Below are positions 36,954-46,435 of a stretch of 64,000 nucleotides of DNA, one piece after another. The notes beneath the pieces are model-generated. The model had not been told where the DNA came from and did no database searches. It saw only the letters and a program-made list of their open reading frames with translations. Within the stretch, counting starts at the first letter, position 1. Every line of letters begins with the position of its first letter. The DNA comes from Methylomicrobium sp035916875 (GTDB taxonomy: Bacteria > Pseudomonadota > Gammaproteobacteria > Methylococcales > Methylomonadaceae). Where the stretch lies: positions 1 through 64,000 of the forward strand of contig NZ_JAXUHN010000073.1 of NCBI RefSeq assembly GCF_035916875.1, written 5' to 3'. The position numbers and the translations under genes were made by a program.

Positions 36954-38447
36954 ATGGCGGAATTGGAAAGTCAAAGTAAACAAGGCGCGACAGAAACCCT
37001 GGAGCTTGATGAGTTCTCCTCGCTGCTGTCCAAGGAATTCAAGCCGGGCACCGAGGCGGCCAATCAGGTCAATTCTGCCGTATCCACGCTGGCGCAATAC
37101 GCGTTGCAGGATGTATCGAAGATATCCGACGATACGATTGCCAGCATTCAGGCGATTATTGCCGGTCTCGATCAAAAAATCTCCGAGCAGCTCAATCTGA
37201 TCATACATCATCCCGATTTCCAAAAGCTCGAAAGCGCGTGGCGAGGATTGCACTATCTGGTCAACAACACCGAAACCGACGAGCAGCTCAAGATCCGTGT
37301 TTTTAATATTTCGAAAAACGAGTTGGGAAAAACACTGAAGAAATTCAAGGGCACCGCCTGGGATCAAAGTCCGCTCTTCAAAAAGCTCTACGAAGAGGAA
37401 TTCGGCACCTTTGGCGGCGAACCCTTCGGCTGCCTGGTTGGCGATTTTCATTTCGATCATAGCCCGCCGGATGTTGAATTGCTGGGTGAAATGGCGAAGA
37501 TCAGCGCGTCTGCGCACACACCGTTCATTTCCGGTGTGGCGCCCACGGTCATGCAGATGCAAAGCTGGTCCGAATTAGCCAATCCACGCGATTTGACCAA
37601 AATTTTTACTACCCCTGAATATGCGTCATGGCGTTCATTGCGGGACTCCGAAGACGCGCGATACCTGGGTTTGGCGATGCCACGCTTTTTGAGCCGTTTG
37701 CCGTACGGCGCGAAAAGCGATCCGGTCGAAGAGTTCAATTTTGAAGAAGATACCGCGGGCGCCGATAGCAGCAAATATACCTGGTCCAATGCAGCCTATG
37801 CAATGGCGGTCAATATTAATCGTTCGTTCAAATTGTATGGATGGTGCTCGCGGATTCGCGGCATCGAATCCGGCGGCGCGGTCGAAGGTTTGCCGGTGCA
37901 TGCGTTCCCGACCGATGACGGCGGCGTCGATATGAAATGCCCGACTGAAATCGCGATTACCGACCGGCGCGAGGCGGAACTGGCCAAAAGCGGTTTCATG
38001 CCGCTGATCCACAAGAAAAACACCGATTTTGCGGCGTTTATCGGCGCGCAATCGCTACAAAAGCCTGCCGAATATGAAGACCCGGATGCGACTGCCAATG
38101 CGAATCTGGCGGCGCGCCTGCCCTATCTGTTTGCAACCTGCCGCTTTGCGCATTATCTGAAGTGTATGGTGCGCGACAAGATCGGTTCATTCAAAGAGCG
38201 AGACGAGATGGAGCGCTGGCTCGGCACGTGGATCAATCAATATGTCGATGGCGATCCGATTAACTCCAGTGAAATTACCAAAGCCAAAAAACCTTTGGCG
38301 GCGGCGGAGGTGGTTCTCGAAGAAATCGAAGGCAATCCAGGTTATTACAGTGCGAAGTTTTTCCTTAGACCGCATTATCAACTGGAAGGGCTGACGGTCT
38401 CGTTGCGTTTGGTTTCGAAATTGCCTTCAGCAAAAGGCGGCAGTTAA
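36954..38447 (+). CDS. tssC: T6SS sheath large subunit TssC
   Basis: 497-residue VipB/ImpC sheath protein. Conserved stretches are IIHHPDFQKLESAWRGLHYLV, GEPFGCLVGDFHFDHSP, FISGVAPTVMQMQSW, RFLSRLPYGAKSDPVEEF and the C-terminal YYSAKFFLRPHYQLEGL. Length is typical. It starts at ATG 36954, 2 nt after the tssB stop, so the sheath subunits are translated together. Confidence 0.97.
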   Translation: MAELESQSKQGATETLELDEFSSLLSKEFKPGTEAANQVNSAVSTLAQYALQDVSKISDDTIASIQAIIAGLDQKISEQLNLIIHHPDFQKLESAWRGLHYLVNNTETDEQLKIRVFNISKNELGKTLKKFKGTAWDQSPLFKKLYEEEFGTFGGEPFGCLVGDFHFDHSPPDVELLGEMAKISASAHTPFISGVAPTVMQMQSWSELANPRDLTKIFTTPEYASWRSLRDSEDARYLGLAMPRFLSRLPYGAKSDPVEEFNFEEDTAGADSSKYTWSNAAYAMAVNINRSFKLYGWCSRIRGIESGGAVEGLPVHAFPTDDGGVDMKCPTEIAITDRREAELAKSGFMPLIHKKNTDFAAFIGAQSLQKPAEYEDPDATANANLAARLPYLFATCRFAHYLKCMVRDKIGSFKERDEMERWLGTWINQYVDGDPINSSEITKAKKPLAAAEVVLEEIEGNPGYYSAKFFLRPHYQLEGLTVSLRLVSKLPSAKGGS

Positions 38448-38530
38448 GTAGGCGCGGGATGCTTTCCGATTTGCGGAAGAAGCGATTTTAAAATGTTTTT
38501 ATACTCAACATCACATAGTAGGAGATTAAA

Positions 38531-39025
38531 ATGGCTGTAGATATGTTTATCAACATGGGCGAGAAAATCAAGGGAGAGACCAAGGATGCCGCCCAGAAAG
38601 CGGCGGGCGATATCGATATTCTCGCCTGGTCCTGGGGGATGTCGCAATCAGGTTCGTTTCATATAGGCGGCGGCGGCGGCGCCGGCAAAGTCAATATCCA
38701 GGATATTTCGATTACCAAATGGGTCGATAAGGCGACTCCTGCAATCATGTTGCATTGCTGCGGCGGAACGCACATCCCTCAGATGGTTTTGCTTTGCCGC
38801 AAAGCCGGAGAAACACAGCAAAAATACATCGAAATCACGCTGAAAAAATGTATCATCACCTCGGTTTCAACCGGCGGCAGCGGCGGCGAAGATCGGTTGA
38901 CCGAGAATGTGAGTATCAATTTTGCCGAAGTCAAGTTTGAGTACTTCATGCAGGATGATAAAGGTGTTACCGCATCCGCCGGGGTATGCGCCTGGAATAT
39001 CGAAGAAAACGTCAAATCAGGCTAA
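38531..39025 (+). CDS. hcp: T6SS tube protein Hcp
   Basis: 164-residue secreted tube protein (TssD). It shows DMFINMGEKIKGETKD at the start, then DILAWSWGMSQSGSFHIGGG, ISITKWVDKATPAIMLHC and VSINFAEVKFEYFMQDDKG. There is no effector extension. An AGGAG lies 8 nt upstream of the ATG. The 83 bp gap before it and the strong terminator-like hairpin after it fit the usual higher expression of hcp than of its neighbours. Confidence 0.96.
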   Translation: MAVDMFINMGEKIKGETKDAAQKAAGDIDILAWSWGMSQSGSFHIGGGGGAGKVNIQDISITKWVDKATPAIMLHCCGGTHIPQMVLLCRKAGETQQKYIEITLKKCIITSVSTGGSGGEDRLTENVSINFAEVKFEYFMQDDKGVTASAGVCAWNIEENVKSG

Positions 39026-39042
39026 ACCGTTCCGAAAAAATG

Positions 39043-39071
39043 ACCGGGCATTTTTTGCCCGGTTCTTTTTT
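39043..39071 (+). terminator. intrinsic terminator/attenuator after hcp
   Basis: Stem ACCGGGCA/TGCCCGGT (39043-39050 with 39056-39063), a T-rich loop, then TCTTTTTT. It sits between hcp and tagJ and probably causes partial termination that raises hcp over downstream T6SS genes. Confidence 0.82.
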
Positions 39072-39095
39072 ATTGCCATCTAAGGATTATCCGCC

Positions 39096-39893
39096 GTGAG
39101 CGCCGAATCAAGTTTGCAAATGGGCGATTTGGATGAATCGCTGAAACAGTTACAGGACCAAATCAGAAAAGATTCCGCCAATCCGAAAAAAAGGGTTTTT
39201 CTCTTTCAGTTGCTGGCGGTAATGGGCAATTGGGAAAGAGCGCTGGCCCAACTGAATGTCGCAGGCGAATTATCTGCCGAGAATTTTCCTATGGTTCAGA
39301 CCTACCGCGAAACGATTCGTTGCGAGTTGTTGCGGGATAAGGTGTTCAAGGCGCAAACAACGCCGATCATGTTCGGCGAGCCGCAGCAATGGCAGGCTCT
39401 ATTGCTGGAATCCTTGAAGCTGGCCACGGCAGGCAACTATGAAGAAGCGTTGCGGATCAGGGATCAGGCCTATCAGCAGGCGCCGACGGTGGGCGGCACG
39501 ATTAACGGCGAACCTTTTCAATGGCTGGCCGATACCGATACCCGTTTGGGACCTGTGCTGGAACTGATCGTGAACGGCAAATATTACTGGGTGCCCTGCA
39601 CCAATATTCAAAAACTGGTGATTGATGCGCCGGTCGATTTACGCGACCTGGTTTGGCTGCCCGCCCAGGTCACCTGGGTGAACGGCGGCGGCGCTGCCTG
39701 CTTCATTCCCGCGCGTTATCCCGGTTCGGACGTGTCGGAAGACGCCGACATCCGGTTGGCACGCAAGACCGAATGGATGGAGCCGCATGCAGGCCATGCA
39801 TTCGGTCTCGGCCAAAAGGTCTTGGCAACGGACAGTCAGGATTACGCTCTGTTCGAAATTCGGGAACTGGTTTTTAATGCACCGGGAACCTAA
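39096..39893 (+). CDS. tagJ: T6SS accessory protein TagJ (ImpE/SciE)
   Basis: 265-residue ImpE-family protein. It begins with a helical tetratricopeptide-like region (LKQLQDQIRKDSANPKKRVFLF, NWERALAQLNVA), then the conserved FQWLADTDTRLGPVLEL, YYWVPCTNIQKLVIDAP and LRDLVWLPAQVTW. TagJ binds sheath protein TssB and links ClpV to sheath recycling in some systems. The start is a GTG with AAGGA upstream. TagJ is typical of one phylogenetic T6SS group (i3-like), which also fits this gene order. Confidence 0.92.
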   Translation: MSAESSLQMGDLDESLKQLQDQIRKDSANPKKRVFLFQLLAVMGNWERALAQLNVAGELSAENFPMVQTYRETIRCELLRDKVFKAQTTPIMFGEPQQWQALLLESLKLATAGNYEEALRIRDQAYQQAPTVGGTINGEPFQWLADTDTRLGPVLELIVNGKYYWVPCTNIQKLVIDAPVDLRDLVWLPAQVTWVNGGGAACFIPARYPGSDVSEDADIRLARKTEWMEPHAGHAFGLGQKVLATDSQDYALFEIRELVFNAPGT

Positions 39894-39899
39894 AGCATC

Positions 39900-40403
39900 A
39901 TGGCCGAATTGATAAGCCAGGAGCGTCTGCAGCCGTCTTTATTGGATCGGCTGACCGACGACGCTCCGGACAAGTCAGCCGAAAGCCGGGAGCAGAGGGT
40001 GTTGTCTTTGCGTCAGTTGCGGCAAAGCGTCCTGCGCGATTTGAGCTGGCTCTTGAACACAGCGGCATTCGATACCATGGTCGATTTGACGGATTATCCT
40101 TTTGTCGCGCGTTCGGTGATCAATTACGGTACGCCGTTATCTTCCGGCACGTCTGTCAGCAGCATGGACGTGGTAAAAATCGAGCGCAAGATCAAACAGG
40201 CGGTCATCGATTTTGAACCGAGGATTATTGCCGATTCGCTGATTGTCAAGCTGGTTGCCGACGAGAAAAAAATGAATCAGCATGCGGTCGCCTTCACGAT
40301 CGAGGGCGAGCTATGGGCGCAGCCGCTGCCGACGCATTTGTTCATCCGCAGCAGCTTCGACCTGGAAACGGGAGAGGTGACGGTAAAGGATCTGGGAGGT
40401 TAG
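39900..40403 (+). CDS. tssE: T6SS baseplate protein TssE
   Basis: 167-residue gp25-like baseplate protein. It shows RLTDD and REQRVLSLRQLRQSVLRDLSWLL near the start, LTDYPFVARSVINYG, and the IERKIKQAVIDFEPRI core. TssE starts sheath assembly on the baseplate. It is 6 nt after tagJ and 3 nt before tssF. Confidence 0.94.
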   Translation: MAELISQERLQPSLLDRLTDDAPDKSAESREQRVLSLRQLRQSVLRDLSWLLNTAAFDTMVDLTDYPFVARSVINYGTPLSSGTSVSSMDVVKIERKIKQAVIDFEPRIIADSLIVKLVADEKKMNQHAVAFTIEGELWAQPLPTHLFIRSSFDLETGEVTVKDLGG

Positions 40404-40406
40404 GGT

Positions 40407-42296
40407 ATGGATCCCCGCTTGTTGAATTATTACAACCGCGAGCTTCAGCATGTCCGTGAAATCGGCGCTGAATTTGCCGCCGAATATCCCAAAATCGCCG
40501 CTCGCTTAGGGCTGGATACATTCGAGTGCGCCGATCCGTATGTGGAGCGTCTTTTCGAAGGCTTTGCGTTCATGGCTGCGCGCGTGCAACTCAAAATCGA
40601 TTCCGAGTTTCCAAATTTTACTCAGAATCTGTTGGAGATTGTTTATCCGCATTATCTGGCGACGACGCCGTCGATGACCGTGGTCGAATTCAAGCCTGAT
40701 TTGACCGAGTCAGGCCTGGCCGAAGGCTGTTTGATTCCCAAGGGTACATCGCTGCGCAGCCAGATCGGCAAAGGCGAGCAGACCGCTTGCGAATATCAAA
40801 CCGCCCACCCGCTGCAATTATTTCCGCTGGAGGTACACCAAGTCGAGTACCTGCCTACTCTGGCAGCGGTTTCCGCCAGTGGTCTCTCTTCCGCCAAACA
40901 CTTGATCAATGTCAAGGCCGCGATTCGTATCGTGCTGCGCAGTACCGCCGATATACGCTTCAATAAAATGGCGCTGAACAAGCTCTCGCTTTTTTTGCGC
41001 GGCGCCGGCGGCATCCCTTACCGCCTGTATGAGCAATTTTTGGCAAATACCCAGGCGATTGCCTGCAAGTTTCCGAAAAACGGTTCTGTTCACGTGGAAT
41101 ATACCGGCGGCGCGGGGCTCGCACGCGGCATGGGCTTTGCGGAAGACGAAGCCATGCTCCGCAACACCCCGCGTTCGTTTGATGGCTACCGAATGCTGCA
41201 GGAATATTTTGCTTTTCCTGAGCGTTATTTATTCGTCGAGCTGTCCGGTCTGGAACCTTTGATAAGACAATGCGAAGGCAATGAACTGGAACTGTTCGTA
41301 TTGTTGGACCGCAGTGACACGAACCTGATCCATGCGCTGGATAAATCCAATCTGGCGCTGTTTTGCGTGCCGGCTATCAATCTGTTTCAGAAGCGTACCG
41401 ACCGCATTCACGTCGATCCCCGCCAATCCGAATATCATATCGTGGTGGACCGCACCCGACCGATGGATTATGAAATATTCAGCGTCGAGCAAGTGATCGG
41501 CTATGGCAATCAGAAATATACCGAACAGACTTTTCTGCCTTTTTACGGCTCGCGAAGCGCTTATCAAAGCCAGGCGGAAAAGGCTTTTTATACGCTGAAC
41601 CGCCGAAAACGGGTATTGTCTTCGAAGCAACGCCGCGAAGGCATCCGTTCCAGTTACATTGGCAGCGAATTGTTCATTTCTCTGGTCGATGCGGAGCAGG
41701 CGCCGTTTTCACCGGAGATCACGATGTTGGGTATGGAGACGCTGTGCACAAACCGAGATTTGCCGTTGGTCATGCCCGTCGGAATCGGCGATACCGATTT
41801 TACATTACAAATCAGTGCGCCGGTAAAATCGATCCGTTGCATCGCAGGGCCGACTCGGCCGTTGCCAGCCGCTTATGAAGGAGATAGCGTCTGGCGTTTG
41901 ATCAGTCATCTTTCACTGAACTACCTGTCGTTGGTCGATACCGATGCCAGGCAGGGCGCCGAAGCTTTACGTGAGTTATTGAGCCTCTACGCCGATCAGC
42001 GCGATTCTGCGAAAAGAAAACAGATCGAAGGCGTGGTGTCTGTCAGTTCGAAAAATGTGGTCAGACGCATCGATATGAAAGGACCTATCGTCTTCGGGCG
42101 GGGGCTGGAGGTTTCGTTGCTGCTCGACGAGTCGGCGTTTGAAGGGGGGGGCTATTTTTTGATGGGCAAGGTGTTGGAACAATTCTTTGCAAACCATGTT
42201 TCGATCAATTCGTTTATCGAAACCGTGGTTCGTTCAACCGATCGCGGTGAGGTAGCCAAATGGCCGGCGAGAATCGGACGTCGTCACATTTTCTGA
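40407..42296 (+). CDS. tssF: T6SS baseplate protein TssF
   Basis: 629-residue baseplate wedge protein (VasA/ImpG). It starts with the conserved DPRLLNYYNRELQHVREIG-type N-terminus, then FAAEYPKIAARLGL, DPYVERLFEGFAFM, and FPNFTQNLLEIVYPHYL. ATG 40407 has GGAGG upstream. Length is typical. It overlaps tssG by 37 bp, a common arrangement for this heterodimeric pair. Confidence 0.96.
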   Translation: MDPRLLNYYNRELQHVREIGAEFAAEYPKIAARLGLDTFECADPYVERLFEGFAFMAARVQLKIDSEFPNFTQNLLEIVYPHYLATTPSMTVVEFKPDLTESGLAEGCLIPKGTSLRSQIGKGEQTACEYQTAHPLQLFPLEVHQVEYLPTLAAVSASGLSSAKHLINVKAAIRIVLRSTADIRFNKMALNKLSLFLRGAGGIPYRLYEQFLANTQAIACKFPKNGSVHVEYTGGAGLARGMGFAEDEAMLRNTPRSFDGYRMLQEYFAFPERYLFVELSGLEPLIRQCEGNELELFVLLDRSDTNLIHALDKSNLALFCVPAINLFQKRTDRIHVDPRQSEYHIVVDRTRPMDYEIFSVEQVIGYGNQKYTEQTFLPFYGSRSAYQSQAEKAFYTLNRRKRVLSSKQRREGIRSSYIGSELFISLVDAEQAPFSPEITMLGMETLCTNRDLPLVMPVGIGDTDFTLQISAPVKSIRCIAGPTRPLPAAYEGDSVWRLISHLSLNYLSLVDTDARQGAEALRELLSLYADQRDSAKRKQIEGVVSVSSKNVVRRIDMKGPIVFGRGLEVSLLLDESAFEGGGYFLMGKVLEQFFANHVSINSFIETVVRSTDRGEVAKWPARIGRRHIF

Positions 42297-43324
42297 TCGG
42301 CGAGCTTGAAAAAGCGGCCTATCGTTTCGATTTTTTCGAAGCGTTGCGTTTGCTCGAAACGCAGAATCCCGACCAGCCTAAACTGGGCACCAGTCTCAAA
42401 GCCAGCGACGATCCGGTACGCCTCGGCCAGGAGCCGGAACTACAGTTTCCGCCATCCTCCTTATCTTCCTATACCTTCGATGGCGGCGCCGCGCCGCGGT
42501 TGGGGGTGCACTTTTTCGGCCTATTCGGTCCGAATGGCGCCTTGCCGTTGCATTTGACCGAATATGCCAGAGATAGGCTCAGAAATTATCACGACTCGAC
42601 CTTTGCCGCTTTTGCGGACATCTTTCACCACCGGATGCTCTGCCTTTTTTATCGGGCTTGGGCGAACTCCCGCCCGGAAGTGGCGTATGACCGGCCCGAC
42701 TCCGATCGCTTCCCGTTTTATGTCGACGCTTTGCTGGGCCTCAGCGGTAAAGCATTCCACGGCCGCGACGCGTTGTCCGACCGGGCCAAGCGGTTTTATG
42801 CAGGACGATTCTCCCAGCACGCCAAAAATCCCGATGGATTGCAGGCGATCATTGCGGACATTTTGTCTCTGAATGTTCAAATCGAGGAATTTGTCGGCGA
42901 GTGGATGGAAATCCAACAAGACGAACATACTCGTCTGGGCTTCTCGCCGGAAGTCGCGACCTTGGGGCAATCGACCTTGCTTGGCGCGTATGTCTGGGGT
43001 TGCCAGCACAAATTCAGATTGATATTGGGCCCGTTGCCGCTGAAGCAATATTTGGCTCTGTTGCCTGGCGCTGACGCGTTGGCGCAATTGACAGCGATCG
43101 TGCGGAATTATGTCGGCGATGAATTCGTTTGGGATGTCAATCTGATTCTGGAACATGACCAAGTGCCTGAGGAAATGTCGCTCGGGCAGTCCAAGGCAGC
43201 GCATGCCTTCTGCATGAACGGCGCGGCCCAGTTGGGCTGGAGCATGTGGCTCGGACCACGGTCCGATCGGCGCGATGCCGATGACTTGATGCTAAATCCG
43301 TTTATCAAACTAGGCGCGGTTTGA
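42260..43324 (+). CDS. tssG: T6SS baseplate protein TssG
   Basis: 354-residue VasB/ImpH protein, partner of TssF. It shows EKAAYRFDFFEALRLLE near the start, DDPVRLGQEPEL, FGLFGPNGALPLHLTEYARDR, FADIFHHRMLCLFYRAW and the C-terminal LGWSMWLGPR. It lies inside the continuous tssE-tssF-tssG block, 39 bp before clpV. Confidence 0.96.
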   Translation: MAGENRTSSHFLIGELEKAAYRFDFFEALRLLETQNPDQPKLGTSLKASDDPVRLGQEPELQFPPSSLSSYTFDGGAAPRLGVHFFGLFGPNGALPLHLTEYARDRLRNYHDSTFAAFADIFHHRMLCLFYRAWANSRPEVAYDRPDSDRFPFYVDALLGLSGKAFHGRDALSDRAKRFYAGRFSQHAKNPDGLQAIIADILSLNVQIEEFVGEWMEIQQDEHTRLGFSPEVATLGQSTLLGAYVWGCQHKFRLILGPLPLKQYLALLPGADALAQLTAIVRNYVGDEFVWDVNLILEHDQVPEEMSLGQSKAAHAFCMNGAAQLGWSMWLGPRSDRRDADDLMLNPFIKLGAV

Positions 43325-43363
43325 TGAATACTCCATAAAACCAATCATAACCGAGAACGAACC

Positions 43364-46048
43364 ATGGCAGAAATTAGCCGAGTTAAGCTGTTTGGAAAAT
43401 TAAACCGGGTTTGCTACAAGGCCGTCGAGGGCGCGACGGTATTTTGCAAACTCAGAGGCAATCCCTATGTCGAACTGGTGCACTGGCTGAGCCAGCTTTT
43501 GCAACTGCCCGATTCGGATCTGCACCGGGTTCTCAAACATTACAATCTCGATGTCTCGGTGCTCGCCCGCGATGTAACCAATGCGCTGGACCGCCTGCCA
43601 CGCGGCTCAACTTCAATTTCCGATTTCTCCCCGCACATCGAAGATTCGGTCGAGCGCGGCTGGGTGTACGGTACGCTGATGTTCGGCGAAAGCCAGGTGC
43701 GCAGCGGTCATCTGGTCGTCGGAATGCTGAAAACCAAAGGGCTGCGCAATGAACTGGTCGGCATTTCCCGCGAGTTCGAAAAAATCAAAGCCGATTCGTT
43801 GACCGATGAATTGGCCAAAATCGTGACCGGTTCGCCCGAAGACGGATTGGCCGCGACCGACGGTTTTCAGGCCGGCGCGACGCCCGGCGAAGCCAGCGGC
43901 GCGATTGCGCCGGCCGCAATGGGCAAGCAGGACGCGCTGAAACAATTTACCGTCGATCTGACCGAACAGGCGCTTCTCGGCAAGATCGATCCGATCGTCG
44001 GCCGCGACGAAGAAATTCGGCAAGTGATCGACATTCTGATGCGCCGCCGCCAGAACAACCCGATTCTGACGGGCGAGGCCGGCGTCGGTAAAACCGCGGT
44101 GGTCGAAGGCTTCGCACTCAAAATCGTTGCCGGGGACGTGCCGCCGTCGCTACGCGATGTGACCTTGCGCACCCTCGACGTCGGCTTGTTGCAGGCGGGC
44201 GCCAGCATGAAGGGTGAATTCGAAAACCGTCTGCGTCAGGTAATCGAAGAAGTGCAATCCTCTCCGAAGCCGATCATTCTATTCATCGACGAGGCTCATA
44301 CCCTGGTCGGGGCCGGCGGCGCGGCCGGCACCGGCGATGCGGCGAACCTGTTGAAACCGGCGCTGGCGCGCGGCGCGCTGCGGACAGTTGCTGCGACCAC
44401 CTGGGCCGAATACAAAAAGCATATCGAAAAAGATCCGGCATTGACCCGCCGCTTCCAGGTCGTGCAGGTGCTCGAACCGAGCGAGGAAAAAGCGATTCGC
44501 ATGCTGCGCGGCGTGGTGTCGGTGCAGGAGAAACATCATCAGGTGCTGGTGCTCGACGAAGCGTTAGAAGCAGCGGTCAAATTATCGCACCGCTACATCC
44601 CGGCCCGGCAGTTGCCGGACAAAGCGGTCAGCCTGCTCGATACCGCCTGCGCGCGGGTCGGCATCAGCCAGCATGCGGTGCCGGCGGAGGTCGACGACTG
44701 CCGGAAACGCATCGAAGCCTTGGATACCGAATTGGCGATCATTGGCCGCGAAAAAACGGTCGGTGTCGAAGTGTCGGCGCGGGAACAGTTGGCGACCGAA
44801 AAACTGGAAGCCGAGAAAACACGCCTTGTGGAACTCGAAACCCGCTGGAACGCCGAGAAAGAACTGGTCGGCAAGATTCTGGAATTACGCGCGAAACTGC
44901 GTTCGGCCGGTCATGCGGTCGATAGTGCCGTGGAAGCCCCGGCCGAGACGGCAGGCGACCGCGAAGCCTTGTTGACCGAGCTGAAAGACTTACAGGCGCA
45001 ATTGCATGCCCAGCAGGGCGAGTCGCCGCTGATCCTGCCGACCGTCGATCAACAGGCGGTCGGCGCGGTCGTGCAGGACTGGACCGGCATTCCTGTCGGC
45101 CGCATGGTCAAGAACGAGATCGAAACGGTGTTAAAGCTGCCGGACCTGCTCGAACAGCGTATCATCGGCCAGCGCCACGCGCTGGAGATGATCGCCAAGC
45201 GCATCCAGACCTCGCGCGCCGGCCTTGACAACCCGAACAAGCCGATCGGCGTGTTCATGCTGGCCGGCACCTCCGGCGTCGGCAAGACTGAAACCGCGCT
45301 GGCCTTGGCCGAGGTGCTCTACGGCGGCGAACAGAACGTGATCACGATCAACATGAGCGAATATCAGGAAGCGCATACCGTGTCGACACTCAAAGGCGCG
45401 CCTCCGGGCTATGTCGGCTACGGCGAAGGCGGTGTGCTGACCGAAGCGGTGCGCCGTCGCCCTTACAGCGTAGTACTTCTCGATGAAGTTGAAAAGGCGC
45501 ATCCTGACGTGCACGAAATTTTCTTCCAGGTATTCGACAAAGGCTGGATGGAGGACGGCGAAGGTCGCGTGATCGACTTCAAGAATACCCTGATCCTCTT
45601 GACCACAAACGCCGGCACCGACCTGATCGCCGGTCTCTGCAGCGATCCCGAACTGATGCCGGACCCGGAAGGCATCTCGAAGGCGCTGCGCGAACCGTTA
45701 TTGAAAGTCTTCCCACCGGCCTTGCTCGGTCGTCTGGTCGTAATTCCGTATTATCCGCTCAGCGATGAAATGATCGGCGCGATCGCCCGCCTGCAACTCG
45801 GCCGGATCAAGAAGCGCATCGCCGAAAGCCACAAGGTGCCGTTCAGCTATGACGACGAGGTGATCAAGCTGATCGCCAGCCGTTGTACCGAGCTCGAAAG
45901 CGGCGGACGGATGATCGACGCGATCCTGACCAACACCGTGTTGCCGCGGATCAGCGAGGAGTTTTTAACACGGATGATGGAAGGAACGCCGATCGAGCGG
46001 GTGCATGTGAGCGTGCAGGATGGGGATTTTGGGTATGGGTTTGAGTAA
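43364..46048 (+). CDS. clpV: T6SS sheath-recycling ATPase ClpV (TssH)
   Basis: 894-residue AAA+ unfoldase that disassembles contracted TssBC sheaths. The N-terminal double ClpN repeat differs from ClpB. The first Walker A is GEAGVGKTAVVEG and Walker B ILFIDEAHTLVGAGG. A middle coiled coil of about 100 residues follows. The second Walker A is GTSGVGKTETALAL, with VLLDEVEKAHPDV. It is strongly GC-biased. It is last in the core cluster and followed by two hairpins. The window also holds a separate genuine clpB at 53450. Confidence 0.96.
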   Translation: MAEISRVKLFGKLNRVCYKAVEGATVFCKLRGNPYVELVHWLSQLLQLPDSDLHRVLKHYNLDVSVLARDVTNALDRLPRGSTSISDFSPHIEDSVERGWVYGTLMFGESQVRSGHLVVGMLKTKGLRNELVGISREFEKIKADSLTDELAKIVTGSPEDGLAATDGFQAGATPGEASGAIAPAAMGKQDALKQFTVDLTEQALLGKIDPIVGRDEEIRQVIDILMRRRQNNPILTGEAGVGKTAVVEGFALKIVAGDVPPSLRDVTLRTLDVGLLQAGASMKGEFENRLRQVIEEVQSSPKPIILFIDEAHTLVGAGGAAGTGDAANLLKPALARGALRTVAATTWAEYKKHIEKDPALTRRFQVVQVLEPSEEKAIRMLRGVVSVQEKHHQVLVLDEALEAAVKLSHRYIPARQLPDKAVSLLDTACARVGISQHAVPAEVDDCRKRIEALDTELAIIGREKTVGVEVSAREQLATEKLEAEKTRLVELETRWNAEKELVGKILELRAKLRSAGHAVDSAVEAPAETAGDREALLTELKDLQAQLHAQQGESPLILPTVDQQAVGAVVQDWTGIPVGRMVKNEIETVLKLPDLLEQRIIGQRHALEMIAKRIQTSRAGLDNPNKPIGVFMLAGTSGVGKTETALALAEVLYGGEQNVITINMSEYQEAHTVSTLKGAPPGYVGYGEGGVLTEAVRRRPYSVVLLDEVEKAHPDVHEIFFQVFDKGWMEDGEGRVIDFKNTLILLTTNAGTDLIAGLCSDPELMPDPEGISKALREPLLKVFPPALLGRLVVIPYYPLSDEMIGAIARLQLGRIKKRIAESHKVPFSYDDEVIKLIASRCTELESGGRMIDAILTNTVLPRISEEFLTRMMEGTPIERVHVSVQDGDFGYGFE

Positions 46049-46072
46049 GGTATTTTACAAAAATATCTTGAG

Positions 46073-46099
46073 CAGGCCGGCGTTTATAACTCCGGCCTG
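46073..46099. repeat. palindrome, CAGGCCGG arms
   Basis: Eight-bp arms CAGGCCGG/CCGGCCTG around CGTTTATAACT, followed by AACGTTTCGAACCG. Similar in design to the copy at 47391. Confidence 0.7.
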
Positions 46100-46260
46100 A
46101 ACGTTTCGAACCGCTCTTAGGAGGTATAACAATTTTGCTGGATAGATTTTTTCAGCGATGTAATGTTTGCGGGGCTCGGTACCTGCGCGGCAATTCTGGA
46201 GATGGGGAAAGTTGCCTTGGGGAGTGAAGCGCTTCGTGATCGGTTAGGTTTCAAATGATG

Positions 46261-46282
46261 CGACGGGGTAAATACCCCGTCG
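46261..46282. repeat. palindrome, CGACGGGGTA arms
   Basis: A perfect 22 bp hairpin-forming palindrome, CGACGGGGTA-AA-TACCCCGTCG with a 2 nt centre. It has the GGGGT/ACCCC core of the family. Confidence 0.7.
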
Positions 46283-46435
46283 CGCCTGTTAGGTAAACGA
46301 CATTTTAACGAGGGCGCCGCCCTTATCGTATTGTCGGCGATTCGAATATTACACAGCTTTGCCGGATTTTGTTACTACTCCACTCTGAGCGTGTAGCGGG
46401 TGGAGGAACTGTTACTTTCATTGCGGGGGAATCAA

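Larger units (their letters stand above)
46049..46435. other. intergenic with two palindromes
   Basis: Holds hairpins CAGGCCGG...CCGGCCTG (46073-46099) and CGACGGGGTAAATACCCCGTCG (46261-46282), both of the dispersed palindrome family. No gene is seen. It separates clpV from the first candidate effector. Confidence 0.6.

Noticed and set aside
43364..46048. Assignment as a second clpB
   Set aside because: Position in the T6SS cluster, N-domain sequence and the presence of a true clpB at 53450 favour ClpV.
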